A stretch of DNA of 64,000 nucleotides from assembly GCA_013399695.1 (NCBI GenBank), contig VXAU01000926.1, positions 406,875 through 470,874 of the forward strand. Reading direction: 5' to 3'. The notes under the pieces were generated by a model that saw only the letters and a list, made by a program, of their open reading frames with translations, had not been told where the DNA came from and made no database searches. A program made the translations under genes and the position numbers. How positions within the stretch are numbered: the first letter of the stretch is position 1; each line of letters begins with the position of its first letter. Source of the stretch: Formicarius rufipectus. Lineage: Eukaryota; Chordata; Aves; Passeriformes; Formicariidae. Shown in pieces: positions 12,060-24,660 of this stretch.

Positions 12060-15000
12060 AACTAATGGGAACAGCAGTCCCCAGTCAGGAAAACTCTGAA
12101 ATAGTGTTAAACCTGAAAAGGCTGCCTTGAATAGGCACTAATCTGCACCTGAATGTTGGAACAGTTCTTGCTATGGACTAAGGACCAGAAGAAAGAGAGC
12201 AATCAGAGGTGGTGAATCTTAAACAGATGTTGCCCATCTGAAGTTGCAGTTGCTGGTAAGACAGTCTGGCCATCTTGTTTAAACAGGTGGCCAGGCTGAA
12301 TCATCCTGTGCCTTCTGGGTTTAAAAGCTTAGAGTCTAGAAATACAAAGGAGAAAATAATGTGATAAAATTAATTATCCATTTCATATTTTTTCTGTCAC
12401 AGTCTAATAAGATTACTTGCATAAGAAACTGGACAATAAAATGGCACAAGTGGTCAGGACCCCACATCTTATCAAACAGTATGCAGTTAAGCAGGCATTA
12501 GGGCTAGAGCCAGGCACTGTGGTTATTAATGCTGCCTTAACTTTTGCTGAACCTAAGAATAACTCCAGCTCCAAGAAAACCAGACACATAGAGGTTCATT
12601 TCAACCAAAGTAGGAGATGTCTTTGACCTCCATCAGTCCATTTTCTGAAGGAAGTGCTAGGACACTCCAGATTTTTTCTGCCTGATCTTGATTCAGTCCT
12701 GTTCACTCATCTCTCTGCCCTGAGAGACCTCTCCCTGTGAAGCATTTCTTGCTTTAACACCTCAATCTGCTTCTGTTGCTATGGTTCAGCCAACATGCCT
12801 GTTGTGTTGCTTCAGTCATTATGATCTCCCTCCTCCTTCCTTATGCCCCATAACTTGCCATGACACATTTTCCTCGAGGTCAATGTTTATTATGTTAATT
12901 TCTTTTGTTTTTCTTTCCGATTACCTGTCTCACTGATTTTTGCCACTGCTCTTCTCCAAGGAACATGAGGAATAATGTGTTTGTTCATAAGGCTATCATA
13001 AGCTACTGTAAAATTTATTATAATTTTAAAATCAATAAATAATTTTCATGATAAAAATTCCTCAATCAAAGCATTTTCCAAAAGCAGTAATTGCAATCTC
13101 CTTATCCATGCTTGGAGCAACCCAAATAGGGAGGAATTGCCAAAGCTAAGCAAGCTGACAAGTGCTGACTTTTAAGACTACCTCCTTGCAACTCCACCCC
13201 AGCTCCCCAGGATGTGACCATGCCCACGCCTTGGCAGAATGTTCAGCAAAGCCAAGCTGAGGCCTCAATAATCACTTGCTCAGGTGCTGCATCCCTCTGG
13301 ATGTAAAGAGTTGCTTCAGCACATCTGACTTGCACAGGTTCAAAAATTGTGTAGAGTGTGTCTCTCCATGCCCCTCCCTACCCCACACATATACCTATTC
13401 CATGGTCTATTTAATCAGCCTTCCTGATGGATGTTGTTAGTAGCCTTGCTCTTAATATGCTGGAAAAGATGTGCAACTCTGTAAAGAAAAAGGAAAAATG
13501 ATTGCTATTGCAGGTGCCATTTTGCAAAGGCCCCTGAAATTGTTGATCCTGTGCATACAGTCAAGCCCATAAGGTCTCCTGAAGTTCAGCAAAACATTTA
13601 CCCCATCTGCAACACACAGATGTGGTCAGGTAATCCATTCCCCATATTGACAATCTGCAAAATAATGTTCATCATGAGATAATTTAGTATCTACTGGCAA
13701 TTTAAAAAGGAGTCTTGTTTCCTACAGCTGCTGTCTTTGATAGAGGACTTTAAAATGACATCTTGTGTGTCTCTCTCTATGACTTTAATGGTAGGACCCT
13801 TTTGCTGCTCTAGTGTCAAAGATAAAAATGGACTGCTTCTCTTTTTCATGCTGCCCAAAGAATCTTTCTAGTGGAGAGGTGCTTTAGGCAGCCATATGAT
13901 GCACCTCTGATTCATCTTCCCTCTAGCCCCAAGCAGAGGTTTGGCCACTGGTGGGGTAAGGAGACAGATATGTCCCCAGAGTGCTGATGGAGCCCAGCAC
14001 AGAATTAGTTTCAAGCTCTTCTCCTCTCCTGTCATTGCTAATTCCCAAAAGCTCTCTGTTCCAGGGCAAGAAAAAGAATTTAAAGAAGATTTAATTTCAG
14101 AATCTAAAGAAAACTGTGGTACTTAGTGGTAATATACACCAAAGGTACAGGCAGTCTTTTTCCTTTCTAACCACAGTGAATACATTGTCTGTAATTATTT
14201 TATTCACATTAAACACGTCGTTTACTGAGCCCGGAGACTGTGCCTAGGTTGCTGTGATTATCCAGTGCTGGGGCCCTGCTGAGCTCTGCAGCTGAAGCAG
14301 GGCCAGCATTGCACTCCTCCAGGTTGATAGGCTTGTGCCTAGCCAATGTCTCCCTGTGCCAGGCTCCTTGGAAGAGAGAGAGCTGACAGCAGTCTGCTGG
14401 GATGCAGGATTGCACCAAACCAGGAGCCTGGCCTGCACTGATGCTGTTCTCCATGGGGCTGGGCAGCCTCACGGGCTGATCCAGGGTAGCAGCAGAGAAT
14501 GTGGGGCTCTCCTGGTTTAAGGGAGCAGAAATGTGAAAAAGAGTAGTGTGATGAGAGGGTGAGGTTCACATCTGAATGAAACCTTCCCTTTACAGTGCAG
14601 AAAAATGCAGGCAATCTAATGGAAATAGGGGTTCAAGAAGACAAGCACATGCCAGAAAGGGGATGGACCAGAAGAAGCCTCTGTGAGTGTTTTCTCAAAG
14701 TGAGTGGGATGATGGGTCTGCAGGGTAGGTCAGAGTTGCCTTTCTGCAGGGATATGAATTACTGTCTTCCAAAGCCAAGAAAGCCAATCTGCTGCCCACC
14801 CACCCGTGGCTCACACTCTGTTCTGCATGGGCGGAAAAAATCCTCTGCTTGTTCTTAAAACTCCTGGGGCCAAGTAAGTCCTAGTGTCAGGGAAGACAGA
14901 AGATTTTATTAAACAAGTCCTCTCGGATCAGGGCAGCCAGCAGGAAGGGCACTAATCCACTGAGTACAAAGAAGAGAAACCTTAGCTGCCACAGGCTGTA

Positions 15001-16429
15001 CGAGGGAAGGGATGCCAGTCCCACTGAGATGAGATTTTTTAACAAGAGGGAACAGAAATTCATGTTTAATTTCTAGAGATTTAATTCCCCAAAACAAATG
15101 GCATGTATGAGGCTTTTCTGCCTCCAGCACAAGGCACCCCTCTAGGTCCAGTCAGCACCAAGGCTGTCTCTCTGAGGAAGCAGCAGCACAGCCACCCTGG
15201 GCAGCCCAACGGCACTGGCTCTGCCCATGATGATGTGGGGAAGTCCAGAGAGGAACATGGTCCTTCAAGAGCAAAAGAGAACAAACACCACAAGCATCAG
15301 CCTAAGGAGGCCTAAGTAAATGACCCGCATTGCTGGGAATGCAAGAAAAAAAATGGAGGGCGGCAAAAAGAGCAATTCTATGTTAAACTGCTGAACTACT
15401 GCTGGGAGGATACACCTCCCCAAGAGAACTGGGCCAGGAAAAACATTTTTGCTTTTTTTCTCTTCCAGCAGGTACTGGCTAACATTTGCCAGCAAGAAGG
15501 CATTCTCCCAGATATCACAGCCTGAATTCTCACAGATTGTAGAAACCCAGCCGGGTAGTTTCCCTTTGCAATAGACTTTTTTAGCACATGGGTATTTTTT
15601 CACCATCATCATCACTGTTGTGAAAACGACAGATCTGCTGGAGTGCCTCACAAACAGTTTTGATTCTCTCAGGGCCCAGTTCTGTTTCCCTGAATCATAG
15701 CTGCTAGGGACAGAAAACTCCATTTTCTCCATCTGTCAGGACCAGAAGGATTTCTTTTGCACCCAAGAACATAGTTTCCCAACATTTAATTGCTTTGTTT
15801 CATAAGCTTGAGGTGATGAGGATGTTCCTGTTCCCCTACAGTCTGCTGTGCAGACACATATGGCTTTGTCTAATCCTAAAATTTCTTACTTGGAAGAAGT
15901 TTCTCAGCCTCTTCAACCAGTGCTGCTCTCATCAGATGCAGTGCTAACACTTCTAAGATGTATCTCTCTAATTGTTTTGCATTCACTAATATTTCAAAGT
16001 GTTTACTGGTCTCTAGTGTATGAGGATCCCTTGTAGATTGTTAACAGCATATCTCAGATTTTTCATAAAAATTTTCTTCTGTGTGTCCTACTTCCTTTCC
16101 AAAGAAATGAGGACACCAGCCCTGCCTTGTAGGTGGTGAAGCTGATGCATAAAGAATCCAAAATTGTTTTCCTGAAACCACACTGTCAGGTCAAAAAGCA
16201 GAGTCTGAATCTTTTGAATCCTTTGGTGATGCTCTGTCCCACTGATGTCTTACCAGGCCTTGGGGACCTGGTCATTGGTAGTGTTAGACTGTGATAGCCT
16301 CCATTTCCTCGCTCTGTGACTAATGGTGCTGATCTCTGGCACTATCCTTGCCCCTGTCACACATAAATTTGTCCCAGTACCAAGCCTGCTGTTTGCACAG
16401 GCCATTCATCAGGGATAAGTAGAGCAGGG
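12060..16429. other. Unique non-coding DNA, nothing firm recognised
   Basis: No coding exon or transposon is recognised. The stretch includes an AT-rich block around 13010-13065. Sequence directly after the CR1 copy (12060-12360) could be remnant of another repeat but matches nothing I know. A minus-strand open frame at 15265-15732 (155 codons) is within chance expectation. Confidence 0.5.
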
Positions 16430-16580
16430 AGCAATGAATGTTGCTAATTGCATATAATTACAGATTCAAATTATCTTATGCTCTGTGTGTCTGTTTATAG
16501 GGCAATTACACTGTAAATAGGATGCAATTAGAGTGATCTGTGATAAAAGGGCTGCATTTGTCACTGGATGCTGAAGCGGA
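16430..16580. promoter_or_regulatory. Candidate conserved enhancer-like element
   Basis: Dense homeodomain/POU-type motifs: TAATTGCAT at 16445-16453, TAATTA at 16455-16460, CAATTA at 16503-16508 and again at 16525-16530. A TGATAAAAGGGCTGCATTTG stretch follows. No frame looks coding and no repeat is recognised. Function is inferred from motif clustering only. Confidence 0.25.
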
Positions 16581-19500
16581 TGGACTCCAAATGGGGATGC
16601 CATCTCCTTTCACTGGAGTTCCCCACAAATCAAGATATTGTCAGGTTCTTCAACTTCAGTCCTAACCATCAGACGTAATTTTCACAAGTTTGTTTTGTTC
16701 TGCTGCCCCTGTGGCAAACAGATGTCTCAGTAATGCACTATTTTTACTAACTATTCCCTTCCCTTAGTTTTCCTTCTCCTGCTAGTCCTTTTCTTTTGGC
16801 TAAAGCGTATGTACTCCTCAGAAACATGTATCGCAGCTTTAGGTCAGGGTTCTCCTAAAATGGGATTTTGGTGTCAGCCTAAGGAGATGGTGAGTGATTA
16901 GGTGATGTCACATGGTCACACTGTTCCCTGCATAAAATGATTTTGCAGGTCTTTATCTGGACAGAGAAAATACAGTGTGCATCCGCACTGTGCACACTGA
17001 GTTTCATGGGAAATCTCAGTGGAGTAAAAAGTGTTTTAGTGTTCTGGTCCTGCTTGCTAGAATGGAAGAGGTTATGTATTTTTACAGTGCTCAGCAGTGG
17101 GAGTGTAAACTGGTTGGAATTCCTAAATGCTAAGTCAGTATAAAAGTTAGACAGAATAAAGTTGGCAGGGAGTACTGGGAAGGTAATATTCCCTGCTACT
17201 GTTTTTTTTCTCTTGGTTCAGTGAGTACATAAACCTCAAGTTTGTCAGTCTAGCACTTTTTACCAGAATGGGCATCTTAAGCAATACAGGTGGTGTTGGG
17301 TTAATAAAGTCTCTGCTAAGAATAGCTGTATAAACATGGCTTTGGGCTTTCTGTAACATTTACCTGTGAGCTTTTAACATCCTGTCTACAGAGGTTACTC
17401 AAACAGGCACAATGTTGAACACAACCCCTTTTTTATATGCCTATGAAAGCAAGACGAATTCAAGTTGGACTTCAGATGCATCAAAAAAAAATTATCAGAT
17501 GAACTCTGACTATGAAACCTTCCTGGCTGTTCCTGAGGTTGGATAAAACTATGATGCACCTTGAAAGGTTTTTGTTTTCCACTCCAAACTTTTACTGTAT
17601 AAGTCAGTATCTCAATTTAGTTTCTTGTACAGAGGTGCTACTGCTGCCAAATTGACACTGAGATTTGGAAAGACACCTATGACAGAAAATAAAAAAAAAT
17701 CAGGTGTCAATAGTTTTCACCCACAGCTTGCTGTTTTCCCAGAGAAGTTTCTAGACTGTTCAGTGCAGTCAGTTTGGGACTGCTTGGCACAAACAGTTCT
17801 TTCATCACTTCCATCGAGAGGACTGCCCAGTTTATAATATCCCTTGAGTCACAACTAACCTAGAAGGTCAGTCAGAGGAAAGATCAAAGATTAAAAGGCC
17901 TGTAGGCAGGCCTATCCCTCACCTTCTTTTCAGGAAAGGAGGAAGTCACACCAACTTGGGTGAAAGCACAGAGGAGATGCAGTTATTGCTACATCTTGAG
18001 TGTAGCCATGCTCTCCAGGCAAAACAAGTTCTAATTTTCAGGTTTTCAGCTTTTTACCTTTAAATATTGAGCAAATAAATCCATCTTTCCTTGATCTTCT
18101 CAACAGTTGTGAAAGACTTCTCAAGTAATCTGCATGTCCTTCCAAGTCATTGGAAATGTGTATGGGACAATGCCATGCCTATTTCTTCATGGTGAACTTG
18201 TGGAGACTTTCAATCTCCCTTCATAGCAAAGGACATGGAAAGGGAAGAGGTCCAAGGGCAGTTAGCTTTGGTAATGGCCATCAGACTAGCCTGCATTTGG
18301 TCTGACGAGGAAGCAAAATGAAAATGCTTGTCAGGCCACACAGTTGTAGGGAAAAAAAAAAAAAAAGAAACAACAAGACTGAAGGAAAACATCTTTTCTG
18401 TGAGATGTGTGAGTGGTCTTCTCCTCATTTTTCATTGACAAAGTATCTTGTCAAAGACCATTTAAAACCCAGAGAGGAGGTGCAGAGGTGAGCACTGCAG
18501 GTAGGAGCAGAGAGACTCAATGAAAGATTTGCAGTATCATTTTGACACCATTTTCCTCTGAGAAGAGTTAATTCTCTACCATGCGTTCCTGCTGCATTTA
18601 TCTATTTCTTCAGTTATTTGAAGAAAACACATAAAGAAAATTTTGTCTAGAGGAAAATATCATGCAGCTATTTGTGCAGGGCACATTCTCACAGCTATCC
18701 AAAAAGCATGAAAGCAGGTGATGACTGAAGTGGACATAACGTTTGCCTGTGAAGAAAAACAATAGCACTTCTACATTCCCACAGTGCAAGTATTTGAAAG
18801 CCATTAATTGGCACCGCTAGAAACTGTCTGTGTTGAGAGTGTCCATGTCAATGTATTTGCAGGACCAATTTGGCAAGCACTTAAAAACAGGGGGGAAAAA
18901 AACTCTAAAAGTTTGTGGTGTTTCACAAATCCAAAAGGACACTAAATCCTGACAATCAATGCATCTTATAAATTAGCTTAGGCTGCTCTAAGTTCATTCA
19001 GCTTTCTGAGTTTATTACACCAGCGGGTTAGGAAACGTCTATGAAGATAACTTAATGATGGATTTGACAGGAAAGGGATGAACACAGGCATCCTGAAAAT
19101 GAAGTCCTGTGAAACTATGTTTGCAAAGAGTCCTCAATTTTGGGTCCCTCTGAAACTGTGCTCCTTTCTTGTGCCCCCAGCTTTGGCCCTCCACAAAGAA
19201 CAACGGTGACAGCCCTTGCATTGAGGAGCAAGACTCAAAGCCACCTCTCCAAAGAGCAAGAAAGGAAGCTGTGGCACCAAAGAGTAGCTGTGCCAGGGAC
19301 TAGCGCTTGGAGAGCAAAACCCCTGCTTGAAAATGGCTGGTGGGAAACTCCCACCACCCAATATCATTCAATGTCTTCAAGTTATCTTCTCACATATTTT
19401 TCTTTGCCCTGACACTAGTGCTGGCAATTAATCAAGTCCTGTCTCTCAAGTGTTGGCCCTTTGATAATTTTAACTCTTTAAATAGGTTATAAACAGTCAA

Positions 19501-22500
19501 AGAGCCTGTATTATAAGGGAAATTATTTATAGTAAATAGAAGTAGAACATTTTATGAACATGAGTAGTTTACCATGAATGAGTAACTATAATGGGCATCT
19601 TACACCATCCTTGCTTTAGTAAGGCTAAGTGGGATGTAGGTAATGGACAAATATTGGAGGTGAGAGACAGAGATGAGTCAAGATTTTCCGTGAGAAAAAT
19701 GTCAAAAGATCCAGTTTGCTGGCAAGCGCCAACAGATATATTCTTCACCTTATTTAGACTAAGGTAAGATAACTGGAACATACTTAATTAGATTATCTAG
19801 AGTTCAAAATTTAGTGTTATTGCTTAAGTTTATAAAAAGGAAGTCTCCTATTGAGGCTGAGTCCCTCTGATCCATGGTCCTGCAGAGCTTCTCATCTGCA
19901 ATGGTTGATTTCTTTCTAAAATCTGATCTCTGAGTTTAACCAAGACTTTCACCCTTAACAAGGATTCCTTTCACACCTCTGAACTAATCTTTATTAGTGA
20001 TTATTTTTACATTTCTTTCTTATTCTCATTACCTTCCATTTGCATTGATTCCCAATAGACCAGTACATGAACTTGCTGTGTCACATCTGCTGTGCATTGC
20101 CCTTTGCTCCTCAGGGTGCTGTGAGGTCAGACCATAAGTTAATCTTCTATTCACCTGTTTCCATGAAAGCCAGTTCTGTTTGAGATGGCTTACATGAACT
20201 TTCCTGGCTTTTCAGCTAACATCTGGGGGTTAACACTTCTCTCCTTGAATGCCAACTTGCTTGAGGCAGGAGACAGTCTTTAAATACTGAGTCTGAGACG
20301 AGCACACAGCTGCATGTTTCTATTCATACAGACATGGCTGTCTGTCAGATACAGATAATTGGATATTTATCCATATATTTGCATAAGTGATCAGAAGAAC
20401 TGTCTACAGAAGCAGAGACCCTGCATTTCAGGGGCTAGCTCAGATCCCTTCGGCCTTTAAAATGTCAACCTCCAGTAGCTTCCCAGAGGGTGACTCTGTA
20501 CCCAGAGCAGTTACGGCTGCAGATTCAAGTGAAAAGTTAATTATGAATAATAAAGAGAATGAAGGAAAGAACTCTGTGCTCTGTCCTTTTGGCATTAGGC
20601 AATTACTGTTCAGCTCATTTAGAGGTTTATGCTTTTTTTTTTTTAGTTTAGCAGTGTCTGGATGATTTCTACTCATGTGGAAGTAGAGAGCATTGTATAC
20701 CACAAGTGAAGCTTCACCTTTTAACTTCAGAGTTCTTCCTTAAACCTGATGCTGTGTGGCTGCCTCTGGTACATATGTTTAATAAATATTTAAATTCTGG
20801 ATGAACTTAATACTCCGTGCATTTAATCTTTAAAAATCATGTTGCTGTCTGAATGCCCTTCCCATGAAGTGCTAGTGGCAAAGTGCCTTATCTCCTCTGA
20901 AAGCTTTTTTGACTCCCAGCTGTACTCTCCTTTGCTTTTTAGCCAGGCTTTCAAAGTGACATATGCAAACAACCAGCTGCTAGATATTTATGTGGAACAT
21001 TAGCCTTCCAATTAAAGGGAGAGAAAAAGAAGCTCTGCTTTGGGGTCCTTCAGAGTTTCATTACTGCCTGTTCTGCTCCATTACTGCATTCCTTTGAAAA
21101 GTGAACTGTATTAGGGGGCCCAGCGGCAAGTGGGCTCCATTGATCTCCAGCTGCCTAGGGAATTACCCATGCTAAGTCAAATGAGTAAAGTTATGCTGAA
21201 GGTTATGAGTGACTCCCCAGTCCTATCCACAGCTTCTTCCTTCTGGTCAAATGAGCATTGTGGAATAAAAAGATCCCAGATTGGAAGTGGAGCCCATCTG
21301 CAGACACAGAGGCTACACTATTGTCATTATCCTGCTAGTGGGTTGCTTGCTATGTTCTAGGCAGGAGAAGGCTGCAGTGTTGGTGTCTCCTGCTTGGTCC
21401 ATATCCAGACTGTTCTACCATTTTAGCCTGTATCTTTTACAGAGAGAATTTAGCCCACTAAATTTCAGCCCATGCTGTTGGAAGCACTTTTTAAACATTT
21501 GTCACTGATCCTAAGCAAGTTCTTGTGGGCTCAGCAAACAGAGGTGAAAGGAATGAACTTTAAGGACCAATGACTACCACTGAAGTGCAGAGTACAGAAA
21601 ACCATGTAACGTGAACCATATGTCTCCAAACAGTGGTGTATCTTTTGATTTCAGAGAATGCAACTGCGAGACGGAGTGTCACTGCATACCTAATTGTACT
21701 GCCTCCAGCTGGTGAGCAACCAGAGCAAGGAATCTTCCATCTCCTACCCAAAAGATGGCTCATTAAGGGTAGCCTTGTGGCTGGCACGAGTTCCTGTCAC
21801 CCAGTAAAAGTCAGAAATGCAAATGACACATTTCATTAGGACACAAGACTTGAAGATGTGTCACTGCTTACTGTGGTCAGTGAAGAAGGGAAGGAAGAAC
21901 ACAGAGCTGATTGTGGGGAAGGAAATGTTTTCCTTCCAGCCTTCCAAATAGAGAGCTTCCATGGTAATTTCATTATTTTCATTTCCCATATGAGGAGAAT
22001 GGATGATACTGTTGTGCACAAAGTGAAAAATAAGTTTCCTGGTTTCTATTTCTAGGTCTGCATCTAGCTATTTGTCTGATGTCCAAACCAGATAGTTATG
22101 CTGATCCACAGAACTTAATTTTATCTCTCTGCAAAACAGGAGTAAAAAAGAGTTGCCCTGCAGGGGGACTGTGAATATTCCCTCCACTGCTTTTAGAGCA
22201 AATTTTTATATCCATTTTGAACAATGATGTATATGTTAAAATAATTTAGTTATCATCAATTTATTCTTTGTAAAGAGAGAGCTCACACAGCAAGTAAATG
22301 CAGTCAGCAACCCCCACACCTGCACTTGCAATCTTGTACTTTGATGGGCTGTTCTCTGCCTCGATGGAGAAGTAGTTGGTGTTTGGACTCCAAGAGCTTT
22401 GCCATATGACAGGATTAAATTAAAATCTGCTTCTACACATCAGGGTGACTGTCCCCAACCCAAGCCACAGTGCTGGTGGGAGAGCTCACTCTGAAGTGCC

Positions 22501-24279
22501 ATGCTGGGGTCAGGTCTTTGGCTTCTCTTCTTCCTTTGGTTCAGGGCCAAGACACGTCCCAAAATGTCTGGCAACTTCTGAGGCGATTCCTCACTTGCAG
22601 CAAAGCTGGGCATGCTATCTGGGCTTGCTGCTGAGCTGTGGATGGACAGTGTTGACAACACAGCATTGGAAGATGCTGCCTCATGAAAACTGAGATATCT
22701 GGTGAGGAATGCTGCGTATCAATTTTAAGAAAAATGTGGAGCCAGAAGGGTTTCTTAGACAACTTTCTGATTGCATTATGTTTTGATTTTCATGAACTAG
22801 TTTGCTGTCTTTTCATAAGGTTTTAGCTATTAATTCATTTTAATTGTGTGCACATGTAGTAACATGAAAGTTTGCTAAGAATGAAAGTCATGTTTTCAAT
22901 GTATGCTATGATTTGTGTAAACTTCATGGAGACAAAGTATTCTTAAATTTTAAAATGTAACTGTCAGTTAAAGGTATTTCTGAGCTTAGACTATGGAATA
23001 GCTGGGTTTTGCCTTTCTGCAACAAATTTTGAAAATACATTTTGCTCCAACTTGGAAGTCCAGATCTCCAGTCATAGAAGCTTCCTCTGTTCTGGGCTTC
23101 TCTGTCATTCACAGGTAGGACTTTCAAAAGTGGTCTGTGATTATGAGGGTATGACAAACACCTATAAATTCCCATAGGTTTTACTTCTACCTGCCTGAGC
23201 TACCTTCTTGGTTACAAAACAATTATAACACTCTGTGGTGGTTCCACATCCCCAGACCACTAGCCATTTAGTTGGGGCATGGAGAGATGAGATTTCCAAA
23301 TGAGACTATGGTGAAAAGCTGGAGGAGTTTTTAACAAGTGAGTTTCAGGATGGAAATCGTTATATTTGGATTCCCTTCACTTTCTGTCACAGTCATTATC
23401 TCAAATTTGTGTGTAATTATACACTGCAACGAGTGCATTTTTTATAAATAGCACCAATTGTTCTGCTGGGACATTCTCATCTGAATCAGCTCCTCCGCAA
23501 GTTTGCAGCCTCTGTTTTCCATGTCCAAGGAGGAAATTTTTTACTAAAGAAACCCAAGTGGATCACATGGGACACAAAGGCTGAAGCACTACAATAGGAT
23601 TTGGGAAATCTGGATCTTGCTGCCAGCAGACAGCTGTGTCATACTGAAGTCACTTCACTTCTCTGTAATTCTGCCCCTTTGTCACTTCTGAGTCCCTGTT
23701 ATAAAGCCCTCTGGAACAGAGCTGTTACAACCATGACCAGTCTCACTGAACGTGCGAGCATTACTCCTCTCTGAAAGGCCTTAGTGAATATAACTACTTT
23801 GTTTTTTTCTCTGAAGATTATGAATAAGGCTCAAATGCCAAAGCAGACAGAAGCCCTGGGTGTGTTGCAGAAAGTTATTCTCTCCCCATTGCCACCAGAC
23901 CATCACATCAGCCATCAGGCCCAAACTCTGCTGCCAGGGTGAGAGCCCATCTGCAGAGGCTGAGCCAGCCTCCACCAAGAGCGCATCCAAGACCTGTGGT
24001 GAATCAGCTTGACAGTGCCCATACTAACAGTGGGACTCACGTGCAAACAGTCATGGCAAGAGACTGTGTGTGCAGGAGAGGGGACACATGTCTAGAGGGC
24101 ACCACCCACGCCCTTGTAGCTGCTGCACCACCAGGTAGTGACTGTGCGTCCATGGCTGAGGGCAGCGGGGGATCACCAGCCTGGGGCTGAGCCTGTCTCA
24201 CCACAGCAGGTACCCAGAGCTGCTCTGGAGAGCCCAGACTCTGCCTGAAAGCCAAACGATCCCTGATGTAGCCCAGTGT
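16581..24279. other. Unique non-coding DNA, nothing firm recognised
   Basis: No gene or mobile element is recognised. Open frames are all 92 codons or shorter. It includes a 15-base A run at 18352-18366 and a T run around 20631-20645. 20970-21110 has a low-complexity-free, conserved-looking texture but no specific motif I can name. Confidence 0.5.
18352..18366. repeat. Poly(A) tract
   Basis: A 15-base A run followed by GAAAC. No retroposon body is visible to its left, so it is treated as a simple repeat. Confidence 0.85.
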
Positions 24280-24660
24280 CAGAGGCTGTGTTTATGTGGC
24301 AATGAGTATGTCATGGAGATGACATCTCAAGCATGCTTGGGGCGAGCGATTCACAGGATGCTCAGTTTATGAATACAGCTCAGCCAGGAGCGTGTATTTA
24401 ATTGCTCAATGTACTGTAACACCCGCTGCTTCCTGCATTATCCACTTGCCCCAGCACTAGAGCTGCCACCTTCTCAAAACAGTAATTTCATGAAGTGAAT
24501 TGCCTTTCCGTAATTATCTTTTTATGCAATTAATATATCCTCAGCAAATCACAGATCACTCTACCTCCTCAATACATAAAGCAATTAATGAGTCCCAGCT
24601 GGCAGCCATGGCTGAATGAGTCACTCTGCTGGAGAAAAAGATATCACTGTTGCATATTCT
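24280..24660. promoter_or_regulatory. Candidate conserved enhancer-like element
   Basis: The best enhancer-like stretch in the window. Homeodomain cores occur at 24398-24404 (TTAATTG), 24511-24517 (TAATTAT), 24527-24533 (CAATTAA) and 24582-24588 (CAATTAA). A perfect AP-1 type TGAGTCA lies at 24617-24623. The block is free of recognisable repeats and has no plausible coding frame. It resembles developmental enhancers in gene deserts; this is inference from composition and motifs, as conservation cannot be tested here. Confidence 0.3.

Noticed and set aside
15265..15732. 155-codon minus-strand open frame with a hydrophobic end
   Set aside because: A few frames of this length are expected by chance in 64 kb of both strands; the hydrophobic C-terminus comes from purine-rich low-complexity DNA on the plus strand.
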